Below, piece by piece: positions 50,009 to 60,849 of a stretch of DNA of 64,000 bases (position 1 is the stretch's first letter; each line of letters starts with the position of its first letter). A program made the position numbers and the translations under genes. Location of the stretch: assembly GCA_949130485.1 (NCBI GenBank), contig OX422186.1, positions 7,808,337-7,872,336 on the forward strand. Reading direction: 5' to 3'. The stretch comes from Agelas oroides (Eukaryota > Porifera > Demospongiae > Agelasida > Agelasidae). The notes under the pieces are model-generated. The model saw nothing but the letters and a program-made list of their open reading frames with translations. It was not told the origin of the DNA and made no database searches.

Positions 50009-50009
<1 letters not shown>
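46831..50009 (-). CDS. partial unidentified gene, two exons
   Basis: Exon 49707-50009 (acceptor CACACACAG, donor CAAG/GTAGGA) enters in phase 2 and ends in phase 2. It joins exon 46831-46874, which begins with the one missing base to make an arginine codon. The joined reading is KIDPEFVMKFLTSR followed by FEDLTVADLQELHK. The N-side part has basic and proline-rich stretches (PRVHPPRHKPSSSAKKQ). The joined end looks helical. No family is recognised. Further exons upstream (above 50009) and downstream (below 46831) must exist but were not found. The 2.8-kb intron contains the last exons of a plus-strand gene (48473-48953). Confidence 0.55.
47149..47296. repeat. 48-bp tandem repeat, three copies
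   Basis: The unit begins CAGTATGAGGGGAAGTCCTG and ends GGTGTGT. Copies are almost identical. The length keeps frames open, but there is no sign of coding function. Confidence 0.9.
47359..47446. repeat. 22-bp tandem repeat, four copies
   Basis: The unit is ACTGAGCAGGCCTGGGAATG plus AG. GGCCTGGGAATGAG resembles the right terminus of the TAGCCTCG palindromes. Confidence 0.9.
47898..48265. mobile_element. inverted-repeat element with poly(G) tracts
   Basis: The left end has GGGTTTCATACAG and the right end CTGTATGAAACCC. Runs of about 20 G occur at 47924-47943 and 48187-48206. ATAGCAG on the left and TATAGCAG on the right suggest a short target duplication. No coding capacity. Confidence 0.7.
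48473..48953 (+). CDS. last two exons of an unidentified gene
   Basis: Exons 48473-48531 and 48639-48953 (stop). Borders are TTAG/GT at the start, CAG/GTGAGC as donor and TACAG/ATC as acceptor. The join is in phase 0. The encoded end reads NKYYFLVNSSGWEDSWLAQ, then a longer segment with HTDLMSLLQKQHRAIV and WFPTLRLRQWRSVEVYFG, a plausible folded domain. I do not recognise it. An in-frame segment at 47796-47880 could be an earlier exon (WRRLECAFCN) but lacks a sound donor. The gene lies antisense within the intron of the minus-strand gene. Confidence 0.45.
49030..49262. mobile_element. 233-bp fold-back-type element
   Basis: Ends TAGTCTCGTGTCCAGGCTCC and GGGTCTGGGCACAAGACTA. It is of the TAGTCT type, like 42312-42663. 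The middle is not strongly paired and the flanks give no clear duplication. Confidence 0.55.
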
Positions 50010-50012
<3 letters not shown>

Positions 50013-50046
<34 letters not shown>

Positions 50047-50740
50047 TTGCAGGTGTGCATGTGAGTATTTTAAGAACACATAGTACACATGCATTCTAAT
50101 GAGTACTAAAGTGCACATGCTACACACATGTACTACTAAAGTGCACACGGTACACACATGTACTATATTGACCTGCACCAGGTCACTATGTTCACACACA
50201 AACACAATTCCTTCACTCTAGTACCACAGAACTAGGCCAGATGGCACAGGATGCTGGTTGCCAGCACGGCAAGTAAGGGGGCAAAGTACTTGGAGTGCAC
50301 TTAGTGCTACTGTCTAAACACGAAAGCCAGCTACTTTCAAGGAAGATGCTGCTTGTCCAGGCTTTCCACACAATGCTGACACACACCGCTTTAGTGGTGT
50401 CATTCAGTATGTAACTAGGACATTGTGAGGATGAACATATTCCTGAAGTGGCTGGATAAGCCCTTGATTGCACTACTATGGCTTGCAGTGGCTTAACTTT
50501 GTGTTATGGAGTGAAGCCAAGTGAAATGAGTCCCTCTCAAGTCAGGGTATACTGATAATGGTGTGTTTGTGGTTGCTAGGCAACCTCACTACAGTGGGGG
50601 CCATTGGCAAACCCTATATGAGGTCCCACTAAAATAACATACCTGATACCAAGGAAGGCATGAACACCTTACCTACCTGTTCAAAAATTAAATTCTGAAC
50701 TCCCCCAAGAAAATGGCCTCATAAAACCAAGACTAGCATG
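50013..50740. other. no further gene evident; short (GT)n tract
   Basis: A GT run lies at 50011-50039 next to the acceptor of exon 49707-50009. A short repeat of TGTACTA, CTAAAGTGCACA and TACACACATG follows (50095-50165). No supported exon. Confidence 0.45.
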
Positions 50741-50755
50741 TTCCAAACTAGCTAA

Positions 50756-51205
50756 CTAGTTTTTATGACTGCTACGTCAACAAGACCAAGACACCAGATT
50801 GGATGATCAAACTCATTTTACCGGTTTTCTAAACTGCTGAGTCAGCAAGACCAAGTCACCAGACTGGATGATCTACCTAGTTTGACCAGTTTTCTAAACT
50901 GCTGAGTCAACAAGACCAAGACACCAAACTGGACAATCTAACTGGTTTGACCAGTTTTCTAAACTACTTGGTCAGCAAGATTAAGACACCAGATTGGATG
51001 ATCTAACTAGTTTGACCGGTTTTCTAAACTGCTGAGCCAGCAAAACAAAGACACCAAACTGGACAATCTAACTGGTTTGACAACTTTTCTAAACTACTTT
51101 GTCAGCAAGATTAAGACACCAGACTGGATGATCTAACTAGTTTGACCGGTTTTCTAAACTGCTGAGCCAGCAAAACAAAGACACCAAACTGGACAATAAA
51201 ATCCC
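50756..51205. repeat. 65-bp satellite-like array with alternating subtypes
   Basis: About seven units of 65 bp, with TTTGACCRGTTTTCTAAACT recurring at 50881, 50946, 51011, 51076 and 51141. Two variants alternate: AACTGGACAATCTAACTGG and GATTGGATGATCTAACTAG. The real period over much of the array is thus 130 bp. Confidence 0.9.
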
Positions 51206-53268
51206 CCAAAAATCCAAAAACACGGGTACTCTCCCACTGTGGGAGTAGCTTGTCTTTCACTAGTAGTTTGAGCAGCACGCCCGGCACGATCTCTCTCCTG
51301 CCGCTTTCTCAACCTTTCGCTCCTTTATGCACTTTAAAGACAGCTGGACAAATTACTTCTATCTGTGATAATTTAACAATCTCTTTCATAAATATAAAAA
51401 CACCACTTTCTAAGCAAATGTATCCTTGTACATGTATATGCTTTGGTATCAAGTTTGTGTGTGGGTTGTACTCCATGTCTAGTTTCTATGGCTCCCTATC
51501 CAGCCTGAGCCAATTATCTTGACCACCCTTTCCTGTATTTTGGGCAGCTGGTTTTACTTGCTTTGGTGTGTCTCTAATCTAGTAATACAAGTTGGGCATG
51601 TTTGTGCAATTGAATCATGGTGTGATAGCCAATGCTGGCTCTGACCTCAGACTGGGATTGGACCATTACAACACAATTCAGTATTTGCATTTTTAGTTTG
51701 TAATAGTCACTGTTTTGATAATTGATAAGATGTTCAATATAATTGTCCTGGATAGAATTTGAAATTGAACATTATTCCTTCAATTATACCACTGTGTTCA
51801 AATCCATTAACCACTATGTCACTACTATCCCATTAAGGGTGGGGCTCATACGCATTTTTCGGATACCATCAGCCAATAAAGAGTTCACTATCCCTTACAA
51901 TCAATCGCCACCCTTCCCACTTGCTGCTAAAGTAGCAGAGATCTAGCTGCTCTCCTAACAAACTGGCCATTTATTGTCACTTGCAAAACAAAGAAAAGGG
52001 ATTTTCATGTGAAGTGAAGCTCATATGCCAAGTTCTAGCCTCATACCAGGGCAATCAGGGTGTTGAGAGGAATTAGAATGCTGCAGCAGATAGATAAGTT
52101 ACTCACAAAAACCATTCATGCCTTCTCCATACTTTTTTGCAGAGCAAGTATATAGCGAAAGCTGTGGTGGGGGTCTGGGAACAAGGCGGGTGGCTTACTT
52201 TTGCCAGGAAGTGTGTAGGCGGTACATTAGTCCCGACAAATTTACACTTCCACGCTGTTCTCTTACACATTCCCAACAATCCTGGCATACTTTTCCAAAG
52301 GAACAATCACAACATACACACGCTATATTTGGCTGAAAGAGATTGGGTGTAAAATAGTATAAAAATAACTTTCTATTTATAGAAAATTTCCCAGGAGGAT
52401 TCTGCCTACACCATGATTTGGTCTGGCCATCTCTCAGCCTTTTGATTACCTCTCAAGTGTGTTCAAGTTGCTAAGCTTTATTAACTCGCCATTCACAATA
52501 CAAATGATATAGAGCGAAATGTCACACCAAATGATGAGTACGCTGCAGAAATCAAATTTTGAGCACCCCCTAAAAGCAAGCTGCACCATCCTAGGTGGTA
52601 ATCACTTAGCCTCCCAACTCTGCAGAGTGGCCTTTCAGCAAGCATTGGAATTCGGAAACTGGCTATGCATACCCAGTATGCAGGTTACCGAGAGGGATTT
52701 AAGCATGCGCAAACAGTGCATACCAGACTCTTTTTTCTCACTCTCATGAGAGCTTGCACACTGTGACAGAGGAAAAATTATCTCTCAAATATTTTATGGC
52801 ATCATTATGAAGTAACTGGAAAGGCCAGGTCAGGTAGAGTCTTATCCCTTGACCCCTGTGTGAAAAAGATAAGGGCTTTGCACTTTATGATGCTAATGAT
52901 GACTATTTCTGAAGCCAAAATGAAGTCATTCATCATCTTATCTGAGCTTTCACAACCATTGGGAATGTATGAAAGAGATTAAATTCTTTACCATGACCCC
53001 TCTCTCCAAGTGTGTATAACCTCAACCTTTTCCTCTCTGATAGTTACCATGGTTACCAAGGTTACTAGGGTTACCAAGGTTACCAAACAGAGAACATGGG
53101 TTTCTTTGTGCAGGCAATTTGAAAACCATTACCTCAAATTTACCAATTGGAATTTGCCATCTACCTGCACTGGCTGATAATTGTGACAGAGGGCATGCAG
53201 TAAGTCATATTGTGTCAGCCACCATTTAAGAAGGCGAAAGGAATGGTTTTTATAGTAGTGCAATCAAA
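51206..53268. other. no gene seen; scattered low-complexity repeats
   Basis: A small tandem of GTTACCAAGG/GTTACTAGG lies at 53042-53085. A solo palindrome terminus (GTCTGGGAACAAGGCGGG) is near 52174. No open frame has a domain or paired splice sites. Confidence 0.45.
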
Positions 53269-53370
53269 TAGTCTTGGGCCCGGATCCAAACCCAATCCCA
53301 GAGCGAATCGTTTTCAGTATTATTGTACTGGAAACAATACACAGGGTGGTGAGGTCTGGAGACAAGACTA
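53269..53370. mobile_element. 102-bp element with TAGTCT-type ends
   Basis: Ends TAGTCTTGGGCCCGGATCC and GTCTGGAGACAAGACTA. The flanks GCAATCAAA and TGCATCCAA match only partly. The internal pairing is weak, so it may be degenerate. Confidence 0.45.
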
Positions 53371-54192
53371 TGCATCCAACTTCTCACTCTAACAATGATC
53401 CTACAAGCAGTTCCTGAATGTCCTTACTAGCCCACGGTCTAAAGTTAAAGATAAATGCTTGCTCCATAAAAAGCAAGCTCTTGGAGTAGTCCTCAATATT
53501 AATACATTTTCCCCATTCACTTGCCTTGCATTATGGCAGCACATGTGTGAAGCACAGCAGTGGTGATGTCAAATGCTATCTATACATGCCTCTATTACTG
53601 GGATGATGTGTTAGCTCCCACATGCCTGCCACACTTATAAAAACAAATGCCTGGCTGTCTTAGAAAGTACAAGCCCTTGAGAGCAATTGGTGTGTTTAAA
53701 AACAAGATACAGGTGCGTTGGTTATGCCTTGTGGTTGCACTTCTGACCCGCACACAACAGCACATCTACAAGTAGTGGAGTAGACTGAGGTTACCACATT
53801 TCAAAAACCTATGCCCACTTTGATACTAAAGTCGGGTTGCACCTGGTACTGACATGGCAGTATGAATAATAGAATAATAGCAGGTGGAAGAGGCTCAGTG
53901 GAGATTGGTGACAATAATGGTATCAATAAAGAATTAACGAAGAGTACTCCCCACTTAAAGGATGTGTTGTTGGCATAATTAGCATAATCAATATACAATA
54001 ATTACTCTCAATTTTTGATTGATTAAGAAATTAGTTGACTGATTGTAACAGCCTTATACAATAACATAACAGCCGCTGAAAAGGTGATAGTCATTTCTAA
54101 ACATGCTACAGTAGTCCAAAACTCATGATAATCCAAAATCCCTTGCTAATCTGAATGGACTGTAGCTCAATAACTTGTACATATAATGTATA

Positions 54193-54711
54193 CCATATAG
54201 CGGGTATTTTTCACGGGGCAAATTTTTTTTTGCAGAACCACGATCTATTGTATTACAGAAAAAATTCGCGGGTTAAATTTTCGCGGAAGCGAATTCTCAA
54301 AATTAATTTATTGACATTCACCAAAGCGCGCACAAAGTAAGCTAGCTATAGTTTATACCAGAGATGCTCGCAATGGAGATATTTGTAAAGTTGTGCAGTA
54401 TTATGGTTATGGACGCACTCGTTAGCGGTATGTGGACTAGTATCGCTACCGGAAGTGGGCTGGCTCGCGCGAGACTAGGCGCACTGACAGCAGCAGGCTA
54501 AACCAAGAAAGAGAGTGGGCCCTTGGAGTTTGGTAACTGTCCCCGCGAGATGGCTATTGTAGCAGTGACGTGTTTCATGGACAGAACTGTCTGTAGAACT
54601 ACACGCACGTGGATACGAGTCATAAATTTTTTTGGGTTAATTTTTCGCAGATCCCACTCGACTGCGAAAAACGCGAAAATTATAGCCCTGCGAAAAATAC
54701 CCGCTATACGG
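54193..54711. mobile_element. 519-bp MITE with TA target duplication
   Basis: Ends CCATATAGCGGGTATTTTTC and its near complement, AAAAATACCCGCTATACGG, with TA on each side. The arms hold TTTTCGCG words and CAAATTTTTTTTTGCAG. It is a longer relative of 43783-44163, sharing the terminal 12 bp and the outward TAGTTT context. Confidence 0.85.
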
Positions 54712-55077
54712 TAGTTTACTGTAAATTTTTGAGCAATATGACTTCAGATCAAGTTGTGAAAAGAGCCGATGCTAACTGTTGATCAGAAGGTAGAACTGTT
54801 TGACCACATTGGAAAGTTGTCTTCGTTGTCATCACTTAGTCATTGAGCGATCAAGCGTGTTTTAGACCATTAACCAAAGGTTAAACGCACCTCATAGATT
54901 TGCTGGAAAGTCATTGCTCACATCTCTGTAGCCTTCTCATTCTATTTTGCAAAGTTGGGAAGGTCAGGGAACAAGGCCACACTAAATGGATGCTGGAGTG
55001 ATCCTGAGCAAGTTTGGTACGTCCATGTGCATTATGCTGAAAGACAGTAACTTTGTTGCACTGCAGCTACAGTTGTG

Positions 55078-55344
55078 TAGCCTCGTTCCCAGGCCACTCC
55101 CAGATTTTATCTCACAGCAGTGGAGAAAAATCGGGAGAAGGCCTGGTACCAATACTACATCACGGACCGGAAATGGTGGACTCGGTTAGTAGAAACCGAG
55201 TCCACTTTACGTACTATCCGAGTCCACCATTTCCGGTCCGTGACGTAGTATTGCTCCCAGGCCTTCTCCCAATTTTATCTCGCTCTCCCGATTTTTCTTC
55301 ACGGCTGCGAGATAAAATCTGGGAGTGGCCTGGGAACGAGGCTA
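55078..55344. mobile_element. 267-bp near-perfect palindrome with exact 9-bp TSD
   Basis: Starts TAGCCTCGTTCCCAGGCCAC and ends with its complement. The arms of about 130 bp pair through CCCAGATTTTATCTC, CGGGAGAAGGCCTGG and CGGAAATGGTGGACTCGG. ACAGTTGTG flanks both sides (55069-55077, 55345-55353). A diverged half copy lies at 57767-57890. Confidence 0.92.
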
Positions 55345-57087
55345 ACAGTTGTGCACAGCAAACTAAAGTAGCCTGTACATGTACTTGTTCAGTTACTATA
55401 GACCATGATACCTAGGCTAATCAATTTAGGGGTACACCCAGACACCCAAGATTAGTGGACATCAACGTTCACCAAGCCCAACAATTATTGTTTACAAGGA
55501 CAGACTAGTCTGAAGAAGAGCATGTCTAGTCCGTTTATTTACATACAACATGCAATTTATTTACATACAACATACACCTACATGATTAGCAGTGAACACA
55601 TGCAGCTTCACCTGAGTAGCATACCCAAACTCTAAAACCTGTTAAATTGGAAAACCCTGGTGTTTCTTTCTCACATGAGAGAGGTGCTTAATTTTGTACC
55701 TCAGGCTCAGAACAGCAAAAAGAGCAAAGGTGCTAGGCAAGTGACTTACCACGCATACCTAGCTCATGGGGGTCAACTATCATGTACACCCCAAGTGGTG
55801 CAACATGTGAAGCATTGTCTTTTCATTCTGCCGATTACATCATGCTCAGGCTCTCCCCAGTTTTAGTGCTTTGGCATGGGAGAGCCTGGGGATGAGGCGT
55901 GGAGCACAATCATATTTGCTTTCTCCTAACTAGAATGTGCATATTCCAGCTAGCCTTGCACTCTAGGCCTTAAGCCTAACTTTGGGCATAATGTTGACAG
56001 TAGTGTTAACATGCATACCAGGCTCTCTTTCTACTCCCTGGCAATGAAAGCCAGATATACTGGCTATGGAAGAGTACATATGAACGCTTGTGGCCACTCT
56101 CTCCTTGTAAAAAAAAAAAAAAAAAGCCAAGTTGTGAAGGTCTGGGTATGAGGCTTAACTTCCACCCACGACTGAAGCCCAACAACTGAAAAGAGGGAAA
56201 CACAGGTATGAGGGGGGAGGATGCATGTAAACTGACCTTGGCAGGAGAGAATAGCCACCACTCTACACCATTTCCTCTGAAAGCTAGGTTATGCAGCTAT
56301 TGATTGTGAGCAAATAGATCATTAAAAACATTAAGTTTAGTAACTATAGGATAAAAGGAGTAGATTGGCCATTAAAGTCTAACAGCCAATCATGAAAAAT
56401 GAGGCACAAAGGGAAGCTCCCTAGGGAACATAAAGAGGAACATAACTTGAGTTCCAAGAACAGACAAGTACAAAGGACATCTGTAAACAAAGGCCTTTTG
56501 TTGGCATGGTAGCTAAAACCTCACATTCTGAAGTCTTCCTCTGATATTGACAGCGACTCGTGGGTCACTTCAGTGATGAACATCACAGCACTCTCCTGTA
56601 AACAAACATCGCCATAGCAACATCATCTCTGTATACTACCTCAATATGCATAGTACATTGCATGCTATGCACACAATAATGGACAGCATATACTAAATCC
56701 CACCATACTATATCAGTATAGTGTATGGCATACTAAACCAATTTATCATCCTGCATACCACTTTGTTTAGTACACCGTATACTTTTTGATGCACTGTATA
56801 CCATTGCACTGCACACTATTGCATACTACTGCATATTGCACTACATACTAGTCAGTATATCACATTGCATACCACTCAGTATATTACACTGCATCTATTA
56901 CTCTACATACTATTTAGTGAAACACACTGCATACTACTGTTCCCCCTCCCCCCATTATCCACCGTAATGTCTTGGATATAAAGCTGCTAGGGAGCAGTAT
57001 ATACACACCTAAAATAATGGTGCTGCAAACCATAGCTCAAGAATGCATGAATGAAGCTCCGGAAAACCAAAGCGAAGCTCTAAGAAC

Positions 57088-57177
57088 TAGCCTCATACCC
57101 AGGCTCCTCCTCATGCCGAAAAGCGGGAAGAGGAGCCTGCGCTTTTCGGCATGGGGAGGAGCCTGGGTACGAGGCTA
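57088..57177. mobile_element. 90-bp fold-back with 8-9-bp TSD
   Basis: Ends TAGCCTCATACCCAGGCTCC and GGAGCCTGGGTACGAGGCTA. CTAAGAAC lies on both sides (57080-57087, 57178-57185), and the next base extends it to CTAAGAACT if the boundary is set one base in. The inner stem pairs CATGCCGAAAAGCG with CGCTTTTCGGCATG. Confidence 0.88.
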
Positions 57178-57766
57178 CTAAGAACTTGTTCTCAGGTATA
57201 TGAACAATGAAAGAGGCCTTCCTTTGTGGCGAAGCTGCGCTGCAAATTCACATACGTATGTAATTAAAAATGTCCCTAATGGCAGCATCATTTTTAAAGA
57301 CACATACTGTGCTAGTATGTACACTAACACTGAACAAGGCTCAGTAATGGGATGGTGGCTCACAATGTACTACTAGAATAATGACACACGGGCCAACTAA
57401 CCACCACCACAATAGGCAAACAAATGATTAGTGTTTTTCTAGCGGATCTTGAATGGAAGCTTTGATGTATACAGTGCCATGCCAACCTCCAGAGTGGGAT
57501 AAGGATGAAAAGAATTTCTTTCTGTCCAAGAATGCTTTTTCTGTTGATTCTCAATCGCTACTTAGTTGCCACCAAAGTCATTGTTCTGCTGTGTGTAAAT
57601 CCAATTTGCAGCTACAAATTAATACAAACAACGCTAAGTTCAAGAAGGGACACACATTACGCAAACCAGTCTCAATCCCATTTAGTAAGCTTCAGATCCC
57701 CACTTCCATCCCCACTTCCATCGCTTGCAGTAAAAGATGTTTTTCCGTGAAATACTGTTTGTATGG

Positions 57767-57890
57767 TAGCCTTGTTCCCAGGCCACTCCCATATTATATC
57801 TGATAGTGGTGTGGAGTAAAATTAGGAGAAAGCCTGGTATCACTTCCATGCCACAGACCAGAAAGGGTGGACACAATCATTATGTAATGT
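57767..57890. repeat. half copy of the 55078-55344 palindrome
   Basis: TAGCCTTGTTCCCAGGCCAC, then CTCCCATATTATATCT, TAGGAGAAAGCCTGGTA and CACAGACCAGAAAGGGTGGAC follow the left arm of the 55078 element in order, with mismatches and without the right arm. Confidence 0.7.
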
Positions 57891-58574
57891 GGACATGGCT
57901 CCATATTAAATGGTGGTAATGTGATTTTGGCCAGTATAACACAGTGTAGCTGTATGGCAACATTACAAACACAGCAAGCAGTGGAGTCTACTAGTCAACC
58001 AAAGGTAAGTGCATGGTCCAAAGTTTGCTATACCCTGGGCGCCATCCAATGGGAGGGAGAAGATAAGACCAAACACATGTTCTAGACTAAAGCAGCCTCA
58101 CATTCCAAACATTCCCTTCTTTGTGAGGTCACCTTCACTTACCCAATGGGCAGAAGACACGTCAGCATCATCCCAGAAAGGCGTGTTCCCTGTGCATTCA
58201 GCCATGCATGTTGTAGCATGTGACAAAGGACATGTTCCCCTGTGCATGTGCTAGACTTGTTACACGGTAACATACACAGCAACAGTGGTGATATGATTCC
58301 CTGAGTATTTGGCAGTGGCTGTGCATGTGGCTAGCATTCGTGATTAAAAGTGGCATGTTCCCTGTGCAACGCAGCTGTGTGTGTGCAGTTAGCATTCTTG
58401 CACGGTGACTAAAGTGGCATGTTTCCCACCAGCAGTATTCAGTGGATAATTAGGTTGTGAAGGAGTTCATACCACTTCACACAATGGTATCTATCATCCT
58501 TGCCAGCACTTCTGTCCCTGTGCATGTGGCCAGCAATTGTGTTGCAGATTTGCAGACTTGCAGCACATTGTTTG

Positions 58575-58925
58575 CACAGGGACAGAAAGGACGTTTTCTG
58601 GTGCATGCACCCAGCACAGGTACAGAAAGGACGTTTTCTGGTGCATGCACCCAGCACAGGGACAGAAAGGACGTTTTCTGGTGCATGCACCCAGCACAGG
58701 GACAGAAAGGATGTTTTCTTGTGCATGCACCCAGCACAGGGACAGAAAGGATGTTTTCTGGTGCATGCACCCAGCACAGGGACAGAAAGGACGTTTTCTG
58801 GTGCATGCACCCAGCACAGGGACAGAAAGGACGTTTTCTTGTGCATGCACCCAGCACAGGGACAGAAAGGACGTTTTCTTGTGCATGCACCCAGCACAGG
58901 GACAGAAAGGACGTTTTCTTGTGCA
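58575..58925. repeat. 40-bp minisatellite, nearly nine copies, open in all six frames
   Basis: The unit starts CACAGGGACAGAAAGGACGT and continues with TTTCTGGTGCATGCACC. Neither the unit nor its complement contains a stop. Since 40 is not a multiple of three, every frame cycles through the same 40-residue peptide repeat on each strand. No evidence of real coding use. Confidence 0.95.
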
Positions 58926-59629
58926 TGTGGCCACCATTTGAGTGAGAGACTTGCAACATGATGACAGAAGTGACATGTTCTGGTCACATGCCTGAGAAGT
59001 GTGGTAGCTACCAAATCAGTCAGTGGACAATACATGTACAAATCTTGGGTTGTAAAGCCACTCCAGTGAATTCTCACAAATGCTTTCTGTCACCCTGTGC
59101 ACCTTACCAGCACTTGTTGTAACACATGACAAAACTGACATAGTTGTTTGTGCATGTGGCCAGTGTCTAACAGGTGTTGCAGACTTGCAGCAGGCAAGAA
59201 AAACATAACCTTTTGTGCACATGTGCATAGTGGGTTTAAGTAATCAGTTCTGTCTGTCGGTCTGTCTGCCTGTCTATCAGTCAATCAATCAGTCAATCAT
59301 CAAAATGCACACATGACAGAGGTTGAAGACATTCCATTTTGTGCACTTTCAGCAATTTCTTAATATCAGGAGTCTGCCCCCAGACGGTAAAATCTTCACC
59401 TGGGTAAGATACTGCCAGTGAAACCGGCAATGCCTATTCTAGATAGACTAGTACTACATGTGCTGTTTTGCATGGTTTACATGCATCTCTAGTTCTTGCT
59501 GCAACTGGTGGCTTGCTGCAAGTCTCCAACCACAATAAACACACCAATTGTCTGTCATATGGTGCAAGTTTGTAACTCACAACATGAAATACGCTACTTG
59601 ATTTATGTGGAGTATAATGCATGAGTAGA

Positions 59630-60160
59630 ACAAACAATGTGTGGCGAGCAAGGCTAGGTCAACTAGGTTAACTTAACCTCGGCAGTCTTGCATGAGTTTG
59701 AAGGAATTTTTTTTCACCAAAAGTACTTGTATTTAACGCACAAATGGTGGACATGTACCACCATGTAGCTAAGGACTTGTAGATTCTACCAATACTAATA
59801 TTGTAGAGACTTCAACATGCTCGGAGACACCACAGCACGAAAGAAATTTTACAATTCGATTATTGATGTGGTGACCACTGGTCAACGTTCAGCCACACCC
59901 CTAAATGCTCAAGACGAAAATTGATTGTGGAGTGGAGGGTGTCTTGGGGCATCTTATCGATGCTAAAATCTCCCCAAAGCAGCTCAACAAAGGTACAGAC
60001 AGTGGTGTCTGAAAATACACACACTCATCCGAGGGTTAATTTGTAAAATTTATCTATTTTTCCAGATGCTGATTTTATTGCTCACAAACAGCAAACAATG
60101 TGTGGCTAGCAAGACTAGGTCAACTAACTTAACCTCGACAGTCTTTGAGGGAAATTCTTT
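59630..60160. repeat. direct repeat pair about 470 bp apart
   Basis: CAATGTGTGGCGAGCAAGGC, TAGGTCAACTAGGTTAACTT and AACCTCGGCAGTCTT at 59634-59692 recur with small changes at 60098-60150. No coding sequence recognised. 58926-59620 likewise shows none. Confidence 0.65.
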
Positions 60161-60404
60161 GTCCATGTAGTATCCAATGAATTGGAGATGTCCATTGTGT
60201 GGTGGTTAGTGCTGTGTGGGTGTGTGGTCATGATTCTTACTGAATTTGGTTATCAAGTTTTCCCAAGATTGTGGTTGAGCAGGTGTGACAAGAAGTTATG
60301 AAAGTGAATCCCCATTGCAAGAGTTTGTCAACTTGTGTGTGTGGTCAAAGCTAGTGCTATCTGCAACTTGCATACTGAAGGAAAGGAGGGAAAAGGAAAG
60401 TCAG

Positions 60405-60843
60405 CTCAGCCTCACTCAGGCTCACTCGGCCTACCTAAGTGAGCCTCAGCGAGCCTGAGTGAGCCTCAAAGAGCCTGAGTGAGCCTCAAAGAGCCTGAGT
60501 GAGCCTCAAAGAGCCTGAGTGAGCCTCAGCGAGCCTGAGTGAGCCTCAGCGAACCTGAGTGAGCCTCAGCGAGCCTGAGTGAGCCCGAACAAGCCTGAGT
60601 GAGCCTCAGCGAGCCTGAGTGAGCCCGAACAAGCCTGAGTGAGCCTCAGCGAGCCTGAGTGAGCCTCAAAGAGCCTGAGTGAGCCCGAACAAGCCTGAGT
60701 GAGCCTCAGCAAGCCTGAGTGAGCCTCAAAGAGCCTGAGTAAGCCTCAAAGAGCCTGAGTGAGCCTCAAAGAGCCTGAGTGAGCCCAAACAAGCCTGAGT
60801 GAGCCTCAACAAGCCTGAGTGAGCCTGAACGAGCCTGAGTGAA
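60405..60843. repeat. 20-bp minisatellite, about 20 copies, with an inverted start
   Basis: The unit is GAGCCTGAGTGAGCCTCARM with variants GAGCCCGAAC and GAGCCTCAGC. At the left edge (60405-60432) the same words appear complemented (CAGCCTCACTCAGGCTCACT), so the array begins with a short head-to-head inversion. Confidence 0.9.
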
Positions 60844-60849
60844 CCTATT

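Noticed and set aside
57453-57803. 116-codon plus-strand ORF
   Set aside because: Its end lies in a palindrome half copy (57767 onward) and the rest has no domain, splice support or biased composition.
58439-59077. Cys-rich repetitive ORFs of up to 212 codons on both strands
   Set aside because: All six frames are open owing to the stop-free 40-bp unit. No start context or splice evidence favours any one.
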